A program made the translations under genes and the position numbers. The notes beneath the pieces are model-generated. The model worked only from the letters and a program-made list of their open reading frames with translations. It had not been told where the DNA came from and ran no database searches. A stretch of 11,484 nucleotides of DNA from an uncultured Collinsella sp. (GTDB lineage Bacteria > Actinomycetota > Coriobacteriia > Coriobacteriales > Coriobacteriaceae), in contig CAAELJ010000128.1 of assembly GCA_900756725.1 (NCBI GenBank), positions 1 through 11,484 on the forward strand, read 5' to 3'. Of the stretch, positions 6,942 through 11,484 are shown piece by piece. Numbering within the stretch: position 1 is the first letter of the stretch; each line of letters opens with the position of its first letter.

Positions 6942-6960
6942 GGACTCGAATCGCGAGCCC
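6942..6960. repeat. small hairpin between glucosidase and enzyme IIA genes
   Basis: GGACTCG (6942-6948) pairs with CGAGCCC (6954-6960) with one G/T pair and a 5-nt loop, about 40 bp after the glucosidase stop codon. No T-run follows, so it is at best a weak terminator. It lies directly upstream of the -35 box of the enzyme IIA promoter, so an operator role is also possible. Confidence 0.35.
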
Positions 6961-6998
6961 ATCCCAACGCTTTTCCCCGGTGGCACTCATATTGTCGA

Positions 6999-8447
6999 TT
7001 AATCCAGGCCCTCGGCACCGTTGGACTTGATGATCTTCTGGTAGGCGTAGAAGCTGTCCTTGCGGCGGCGCTCGTAGGTACCGGTGCCGTCGTCGTACTT
7101 ATCGACGTGGATGAAGCCATAGCGCTTGCGCATCTCGCCGGTGCCGGCGGACACCAGGTCGATGGGACCCCACCAGGTGTAGGCGATCAGGTCGACGCCG
7201 TCGGCAATGGCCTCGCCCATGGCCTTGATGTGGCTCTGCAAGTAGGCGATGCGGTACGGATCGTGGATGGAACCGTCCTCCTCGACCTCATCGTAGGCGC
7301 CCATGCCGTTCTCGACCACCATCAGCGGAATCTCGTAGCGGGCGTAAATCTCGTTGAGGGCGATGCGCAGGCCCAGCGGATCGATCTGCCAGCCCCAATC
7401 GGTGGACTCCAGATAGGGGTTCTTGCCGCCAAAGGTCATGTTGCCCTCGGTCATCTCGTGATCCCTGTGGGTGCCCACGGTGCCGGACATGTAGTAGCTA
7501 AAGGTGTAGAAATCGACCTTGCCGTCGGCGATATCCTGCAGGTCACCGTCCTCCATCACAAGCTCGACATCGTTCTCGGCCCAGAAGCGCTTGGCATAGA
7601 ACGGATACTTGCCGCGCACCTGCACGTCGGAGCAGTACCAGTTCATGGTATTCATCTCCTGCTGCGTGGCGAACACGTCGGCCGGATCGCACGTGGCGGC
7701 ATAGGAGAGGATGAAGCAGTCCATGTTGCCCATCTTAAACTGCGGATAGTGCTCGTGGGCATAGCGCACGACGCGGCCGCTGGCGACAAACTGGTGATGC
7801 AGGGCCTGCATACGGGCCTGCGGCGTGGTGTGGACCGCCGAAGCCGGGCCCTCAAAGCCCTGGATCATGCTGGTCCCAAAGAGGTTGCCCATGTCCTGGG
7901 TGCCGCAGTTGATCTCGTTGAAGGTGAGCCAGAACTTGACCTTGTCCTGATAGCGGTCGAAGACGGTCTGGCAGTACTTCTCAAAGAAGCCGATGAGCTC
8001 GCGGCTCGCCCAGCCGTTGTATTTCTCGACCAGGTGATAGGGCATCTCGTAGTGCGACAGGGTCACGAGCGGCTCGATATTGTGAGCGCGCAGGCAGTCG
8101 AAGACGCGGTCGTAAAAGGCGAGGCCGGCCTCGTTGGGCTCGGCGTCGTCGCCGTTGGGGAAGATGCGGCTCCAAGAGATGGACATGCGGAACATGTTGA
8201 AGCCCATCTCGGCGAACAGCGCGATGTCCTCCTCGTAGTGATGGTAGAAATCGATGCCGTCATGATTGGGGTAGAAGCGGTCGGGGTCGATGTCGATCGT
8301 GATCTGACGCGGCTCCTTGTAGCTGCCGCCCAAGAAATGGTCGTCGACCGAAGGACCGCGGCCGTCCACGTTCCAAGCGCCCTCAAACTGATTGGCGGCC
8401 GTGGCGCCACCCCAATAGAAACCCTCGGGGAACTTGATGTTTGCCAT
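6999..8447 (-). CDS. GH1 6-phospho-beta-glucosidase
   Basis: Encodes 482 residues from the ATG at 8447, preceded by AAAGGAGA with 6 nt spacing. An ATG two codons upstream overlaps that site and the frame beyond is not protein-like. The GH1 N-terminal signature is present (FPEGFYWGGATAANQFEGAW, 6-25). The acid/base Glu178 lies in LTFNEIN and the nucleophile Glu379 in VVENG. The loop LVSAGTGEMRKRYGFI (431-446) has the Ser433, Lys441 and Tyr443 pattern that binds the 6-phosphate in BglA/AscB-type enzymes, so the substrate is a PTS-imported 6-phospho-beta-glucoside (e.g. cellobiose-, salicin- or arbutin-phosphate), giving glucose 6-phosphate and the aglycone or sugar. It has full family length and no signal peptide, so it is cytoplasmic. 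It lies between enzyme IIA and an AraC-type regulator on the same strand. No strong -35 box is visible in the 167 bp upstream, consistent with read-through from the regulator gene or activator-dependent transcription. Exact aglycone preference cannot be read from sequence. Confidence 0.95.
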   Translation of the reverse strand: MANIKFPEGFYWGGATAANQFEGAWNVDGRGPSVDDHFLGGSYKEPRQITIDIDPDRFYPNHDGIDFYHHYEEDIALFAEMGFNMFRMSISWSRIFPNGDDAEPNEAGLAFYDRVFDCLRAHNIEPLVTLSHYEMPYHLVEKYNGWASRELIGFFEKYCQTVFDRYQDKVKFWLTFNEINCGTQDMGNLFGTSMIQGFEGPASAVHTTPQARMQALHHQFVASGRVVRYAHEHYPQFKMGNMDCFILSYAATCDPADVFATQQEMNTMNWYCSDVQVRGKYPFYAKRFWAENDVELVMEDGDLQDIADGKVDFYTFSYYMSGTVGTHRDHEMTEGNMTFGGKNPYLESTDWGWQIDPLGLRIALNEIYARYEIPLMVVENGMGAYDEVEEDGSIHDPYRIAYLQSHIKAMGEAIADGVDLIAYTWWGPIDLVSAGTGEMRKRYGFIHVDKYDDGTGTYERRRKDSFYAYQKIIKSNGAEGLD

Positions 8448-8471
8448 GAGCATCTCCTTTGCATTGCGGGT

Positions 8472-8488
8472 CGATAGGCCGAGTATCG
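8472..8488. repeat. inverted repeat upstream of the glucosidase gene
   Basis: CGATA (8472-8476) and TATCG (8484-8488) are separated by 7 bp. The dyad overlaps GATACT (minus strand, 8482-8487), the best -10-like hexamer before the glucosidase gene, for which no good -35 box exists. Operator role is a guess. Confidence 0.3.
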
Positions 8489-8548
8489 CCCACGCACGCG
8501 ACAGACAGGGGCAGGGGTGCCAAACCCGACACTTCTTTTCGCAGACGC

Positions 8549-8567
8549 GCGCTGCAACAGCGCTGCA
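8549..8567. repeat. GCGCTGCA direct repeat, 11-bp period
   Basis: GCGCTGCA occurs at 8549-8556 and 8560-8567, separated by ACA, so the copies lie one helical turn apart. Internal dyads (CAGCGCTG, CTGCAG) overlap them. It lies between the regulator and glucosidase genes and could be a protein site for the adjacent AraC-type regulator. Confidence 0.35.
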
Positions 8568-8589
8568 GCTGAAACTTTTTGACACCGAA

Positions 8590-8610
8590 GGAGCGAAGAC
8601 GATCCGCTCC
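8590..8610 (-). terminator. hairpin right after the regulator stop codon (weak terminator candidate)
   Basis: GGAGCG (8590-8595) pairs with CGCTCC (8605-8610), a 6-bp stem with a 9-nt loop, starting 4 bp past the stop codon of the regulator gene. Only TT follows on the minus strand, so read-through into the glucosidase gene is likely. Confidence 0.3.
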
Positions 8611-8614
8611 GCGC

Positions 8615-9607
8615 TTACCGGCGGTATGCCGCGGGGGTGCAGCCATACTTGTCGTGAAACTTACGGTAGAAGAAGCTCATGTTTTCATAGCCCACCGCAT
8701 GCGCAGCCGCCCCGGCCGTGGCGCCGCCGCACAGAAGCTCGGCCGCACGTACCAGGCGTCGCTCCTGCACAAGCTGCCTAAAGGTCTTGCCCACATGCCG
8801 CTTGAGGAGCGCCGTCGCATAATTAGGGCTCAAGCCAAACTCCGCCGCCATCCCCTCGAGGGAGCACGCGGCGAATTCGCGATCGATATAGCCGAGCATT
8901 CCCGTCACCAGGGCAGTGGGCCCCGCCGCGCCGTCCGCCGCGCCGCGCACCAGCTCGCGCTCGTAGCAATCCATGAGCTCGGCCAAAAACAGCTGAAACA
9001 GACGCAAGACGATCTCGGGACCGTTGGGGCTCGGGTCGTACAGCTCGCAGAGCATCTCCTGCATGTAGCGCCGAATCCGACGGCTCTCGCCGCAATGAAA
9101 ACGGACATGGCCCCGATGGTCCGTCTCGCTGTTGAGCGCGTTGAACAAAAACCGCGAGACCGCGCTCTCGCGCGAGAGGCTCGACTCGAGACTCCGGCGC
9201 AAAAAAGAGCGTGAAACGGTCATGCTTAGCATGATGTCGTCCTCACCAAGCGCCGCCACGGCATGCGGGCAGAGGGCGTCGAGCAAAAGCACCTCGTTGC
9301 GGCCCAGCTCGAGCCTCTCCCCCGCCACCGTCTGCGGGCAGCGTCCGCGATACACATAGCTCAGCTCCACGTAATCATGCACGTGCTCGGGAACTGCATT
9401 AAAGCGCGAGTTTTTCCTTATCGTCAGGCCACGCGGCATGCCGGGCTGGGCATAGGCAAACCCTGGCTGCCCAATCTTGCGCACTGGGCATCCGTCGATT
9501 TCGACATGCTCGGTCATAATCGACCAATCAAATGCCATGCCGTCTTTATAAGCGATCTCACTGGTGCTCAGTTCGCTGAGCCTACGCTCGAGCTCGTCGA
9601 TCTCCAT
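8615..9607 (-). CDS. AraC-family transcriptional regulator with cupin-like sensor domain
   Basis: Encodes 330 residues from the ATG at 9607. No good ribosome site precedes this or the next in-frame ATGs (9538, 9517), so the start is tentative. The N-terminal half holds a cupin-like ligand pocket typical of sugar-responsive AraC proteins: PEHVHDYVELSYVYRG (73-88) and a following strand set to about 130. A helical linker (about 172-245) leads to the double helix-turn-helix domain: first motif about 249-270 (LEGMAAEFGLSPNYATALLK), second about 297-320, closing with the family signature FYRKFHDKYGCTPAAYR. It is divergent from the GH106-like gene and upstream of the glucosidase gene, which makes both plausible targets. 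Such regulators usually activate on binding a sugar or sugar phosphate. The inducer cannot be inferred from sequence. It is cytoplasmic. Confidence 0.92.
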   Translation of the reverse strand: MEIDELERRLSELSTSEIAYKDGMAFDWSIMTEHVEIDGCPVRKIGQPGFAYAQPGMPRGLTIRKNSRFNAVPEHVHDYVELSYVYRGRCPQTVAGERLELGRNEVLLLDALCPHAVAALGEDDIMLSMTVSRSFLRRSLESSLSRESAVSRFLFNALNSETDHRGHVRFHCGESRRIRRYMQEMLCELYDPSPNGPEIVLRLFQLFLAELMDCYERELVRGAADGAAGPTALVTGMLGYIDREFAACSLEGMAAEFGLSPNYATALLKRHVGKTFRQLVQERRLVRAAELLCGGATAGAAAHAVGYENMSFFYRKFHDKYGCTPAAYRR

Positions 9608-9621
9608 GGCTTGCCAATCGT

Positions 9622-9650
9622 TGATTTGGTCATAGTTCGTCGTGATTCAG
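9622..9650 (+). promoter_or_regulatory. candidate AraC-type operator: TGATT repeat 21 bp apart
   Basis: TGATTTGG (9622-9629) and TGATTCAG (9643-9650) are in direct orientation with a period of exactly 21 bp, two helical turns, as for the paired half-sites of AraC. The second copy ends 3 bp before the -35 box of the glycosidase promoter, the expected place for a class II activator. Only six of eight bases match, so chance is possible. Confidence 0.4.
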
Positions 9651-9653
9651 ATA

Positions 9654-9682
9654 TTAGCAGAACGCGCCGACGCGTCCATAAT
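9654..9682 (+). promoter_or_regulatory. promoter of the GH106-like glycosidase gene
   Basis: TTAGCA (9654-9659) and CATAAT (9677-9682) lie 17 bp apart. The -35 hexamer is identical to that of the enzyme IIA promoter, with the same spacing. Start of transcription would fall near 9689. The spacer contains the palindrome GACGCGTC (9669-9676). Confidence 0.6.
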
Positions 9683-9710
9683 CTGTGCTATGCAGCAGAT
9701 CGATCGAGCC

Positions 9711-9717
9711 AAGGAGG
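9711..9717 (+). promoter_or_regulatory. ribosome binding site of the glycosidase gene
   Basis: AAGGAGG at 9711-9717 ends 4 nt before the ATG at 9722. It supports this start despite the slightly short spacing. Confidence 0.8.
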
Positions 9718-9721
9718 ATCC

Positions 9722-11484
9722 ATGACCGCGTACTATCAGCAGGTGCTCGAGGGCACATACGACAACCACGTGCTTCCGTTTTTGTGGATGAAGGGCGAGA
9801 GCCATAAGACCATTGCCGAGTATCTGGAAAAGATCGCCGGCGCCGACATCCACGAGGTCTGTCTCGAAAGCCGCCCACACCCCGATTTTTGCGGCGAGGG
9901 CTGGTGGCGCGACTTGCGCTTTGTCATTGACGAGTGCAAGCAGCTGGGCCTTAAGCTCTGGATCTTGGACGACGCGCACTTCCCCACGGGCTTTGCCAAC
10001 GGCGTCGTCAAGGAAGCCGTGCCCGAGCTCCGCAAGATCGTGCTCACGCACCGCACGTTCGACATCGTGGGCCCCACGTCCGCCGCAAGCATCGCGCTCG
10101 CCAACATGCTCGACAAAACGGAGCGCTTCCACGGCGTGACATTTATGCAGGACGGCAGCCCCGTCGACGTCGCTTACCGAGTAATCGACGATGTAGACGG
10201 CAACCCCAGCCGCCTGGTCTTCGATGCACCTGCGGGCCTCACACAGGCATGCGTGATGTTCACGAGCGGCAAGACCTCCTACAACGAGGACTACATCAAT
10301 ATGGTCGACCGCGCCTCGGTGGCGCAGCTCATCGATGCTGTCTACGAGCCGCATTTTGAGCATCTGGGCGATGAGTTTGGTAAGACGATCCTGGGCTTTT
10401 TCTCCGATGAGCCCGGATTTGCCAACGAGAAGGGCACCACGGGCCCCGATGGCATCTCGGACACGCTCATCGGCAAGGCCACCGCGCCCCTACCCTGGTC
10501 GGCCGAGCTTGAGCGTCGCCTACGCGCGGCACTGGGCGAGCGCTACCTGGCCGAGCTCCCGCACCTGTGGGACCGCGAGCCGGCCGGCGCGCACGTACGC
10601 CACGTCTATATGGACATCGCGAGCACCCTCTATAAGGAGTGCTTCTGCGACCAGCTCGGAGACTGGTGCCGCGCGCGCGGCGTGCAGTACATCGGCCACG
10701 TTATCGAGGACAAGGACTGTCACGCGCGCCTGGGCGTGGGCGCCGGGCACTACTTCCGCGCCGTGGGCGGTCAGGACATGGCGGGCGTCGACATCGTGAT
10801 CAACCAGCTGGTACCCGGCATGGACCGCGGCCTTCACAGCTACGGACGCGGCGTGTGGAACCTCGAGTTCTATAACTACGTGCTGCCCAAGCTGGGCTCC
10901 TCGGCAGCACACCTCGACCCCAAAAAGCAGGGGCGCTGCATGGCCGAGGTCTTTGGCGCATTTGGATGGCACGAAGGCCTACGCGAGATGAAGTGGATCG
11001 CCGATCATTTTTTGGTGCGCGGCGTCAATTGGTTTGTGCCGCATGCCTTTAGCATGGCCGCCTTCCCCGACTGGGACTGCCCGCCGCATTTCTATGCGCA
11101 TGGCCAAAACCCCCAGATTGCACACTTTGGGCAGCTCATGAGCTACATGAATCGTACGGCGAGCCTGCTGAGCGGCGGGCGCGCAACGACCCCGGTGGCG
11201 CTTCTCTACCATGCGGACGCCGAGTGGGCAGGCGAGGCGAACTTTATGCAGCATGCCGCCTCCGAGCTTTTGCGCGCGCAGGTCGACTTTGACATCGTGC
11301 CGGCAGAGGCATTTGAGGACGCAGGGCGCTATGCCATTGAAATTGCCGCAGACGGTAGCGGCTTTAGCGTGAACGGCCAGGCATACCGCTGCCTGGTGAT
11401 GCCCGGAGCCGAGTTTGTCGGCGGAGCCGTGCTCGACTTTGCCGCGCGTGCCGCAGCCGCAGGTGTTGCCGTGTACGCGCTGGA
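9722..11484 (+). CDS. GH106-like glycoside hydrolase, 3' end beyond the window
   Basis: The frame is open from the ATG at 9722 to the window end: 587 residues seen, no stop. The N terminus has no signal peptide, so a cytoplasmic enzyme is expected. Motifs suit a TIM-barrel glycosidase: ESRPHPDFCGEGWW (49-62), WILDDAHFPTGFANG (80-94), SDEPGF with Glu230 (228-233) and GHVIEDKD with His326 and Glu329 (325-332). The two motif pairs lie on separate strands and are good candidates for sugar-binding and catalytic acids. The pattern recalls the large, mostly uncharacterised proteins annotated as GH106-type (alpha-L-rhamnosidase-like) or plain glycosyl hydrolases in gut Firmicutes and Actinobacteria; this is pattern memory, not a search. 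A following region (from about 475) looks like the start of a glutaminase-like or Rossmann-type domain often seen after such barrels. Family members usually run past 700 residues, so a substantial part is missing. The divergent AraC-type gene probably regulates it. Substrate unknown; rhamnoside or uronate-bearing glycans are options. Confidence 0.8.
   Translation, partial: MTAYYQQVLEGTYDNHVLPFLWMKGESHKTIAEYLEKIAGADIHEVCLESRPHPDFCGEGWWRDLRFVIDECKQLGLKLWILDDAHFPTGFANGVVKEAVPELRKIVLTHRTFDIVGPTSAASIALANMLDKTERFHGVTFMQDGSPVDVAYRVIDDVDGNPSRLVFDAPAGLTQACVMFTSGKTSYNEDYINMVDRASVAQLIDAVYEPHFEHLGDEFGKTILGFFSDEPGFANEKGTTGPDGISDTLIGKATAPLPWSAELERRLRAALGERYLAELPHLWDREPAGAHVRHVYMDIASTLYKECFCDQLGDWCRARGVQYIGHVIEDKDCHARLGVGAGHYFRAVGGQDMAGVDIVINQLVPGMDRGLHSYGRGVWNLEFYNYVLPKLGSSAAHLDPKKQGRCMAEVFGAFGWHEGLREMKWIADHFLVRGVNWFVPHAFSMAAFPDWDCPPHFYAHGQNPQIAHFGQLMSYMNRTASLLSGGRATTPVALLYHADAEWAGEANFMQHAASELLRAQVDFDIVPAEAFEDAGRYAIEIAADGSGFSVNGQAYRCLVMPGAEFVGGAVLDFAARAAAAGVAVYAL

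Noticed and set aside
6919..6960. tRNA-like fragment (GGTTCAAAT, ACTCGAATC) near the enzyme IIA promoter
   Set aside because: No acceptor or anticodon stem can be formed and the apparent T-arm does not pair. The region is better explained by the promoter and a small hairpin.
6921..8477. 518-codon plus-strand open frame opposite the GH1 gene
   Set aside because: It is the antisense shadow of a clear 6-phospho-beta-glucosidase with intact catalytic residues. It has no ribosome site and a Val/Ala/His/Gly-biased composition.
8579..8584. Perfect TTGACA on the plus strand downstream of the regulator gene
   Set aside because: No -10 box lies at 16-18 bp, and transcription would run antisense into the regulator gene.
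9647..10363. 238-codon minus-strand frame over the start of the glycosidase gene
   Set aside because: The plus-strand frame has a ribosome site, promoter and conserved glycosidase motifs. The minus-strand frame has none.

Overview
The window is about 11.5 kb of GC-rich bacterial chromosome with a Gram-positive gene style: AGGAGG-type ribosome sites, a YhgE/Pip pair and a lipobox lipoprotein. Gene content and codon use suggest a gut actinobacterium of the Coriobacteriia, most likely Collinsella or a near relative. That assignment is an inference from style; no rRNA or marker gene is present. I see no tRNA, rRNA, CRISPR, transposase or phage gene.

Left half (114-5120, minus strand). Two tandem genes encode large YhgE/Pip-type membrane proteins. 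The upstream one has an extra two-helix domain and a cytoplasmic tail at its C terminus. The stop codon of the first touches the ATG of the second, and the second gene's ribosome site lies inside the last codons of the first. They therefore look translationally coupled and may form a heteromeric complex.

Middle (5121-6321). A 408-bp gene-free stretch is crowded with inverted repeats. Its centrepiece is a single nearly continuous hairpin of about 100 nt (5369-5468) with about 43 possible base pairs. Next come a small secreted lipoprotein gene of unknown function (5529-6086, minus), its leader with a GC hairpin, and a clear rho-independent terminator (6264-6297) belonging to the next gene upstream.

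Right half (6322-11484), a carbohydrate module. On the minus strand lie a free-standing glucose-type PTS enzyme IIA, a GH1 6-phospho-beta-glucosidase and an AraC-family regulator with a cupin-like N-terminal half. Divergent from the regulator, on the plus strand, a large GH106-like glycosidase gene runs off the window end, with 587 codons visible. The divergent gap holds a convincing promoter for this gene (TTAGCA, 17 bp, CATAAT) and a TGATT repeat spaced exactly 21 bp just upstream, the spacing AraC-type proteins often use. The enzyme IIA gene has a promoter of the same build (TTAGCA, 17 bp, TATAAT). A likely reading is that the regulator senses a sugar and controls uptake and hydrolysis of a plant or host glycoside: PTS uptake gives a 6-phosphoglycoside split by the GH1 enzyme, and the GH106-like enzyme acts on another cytoplasmic oligosaccharide. 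No sugar-specific IIB/IIC permease is in the window.

The most interesting points are the uncharacterised GH106-like enzyme with its regulator, the long hairpin at 5369-5468, and the extended YhgE/Pip protein.
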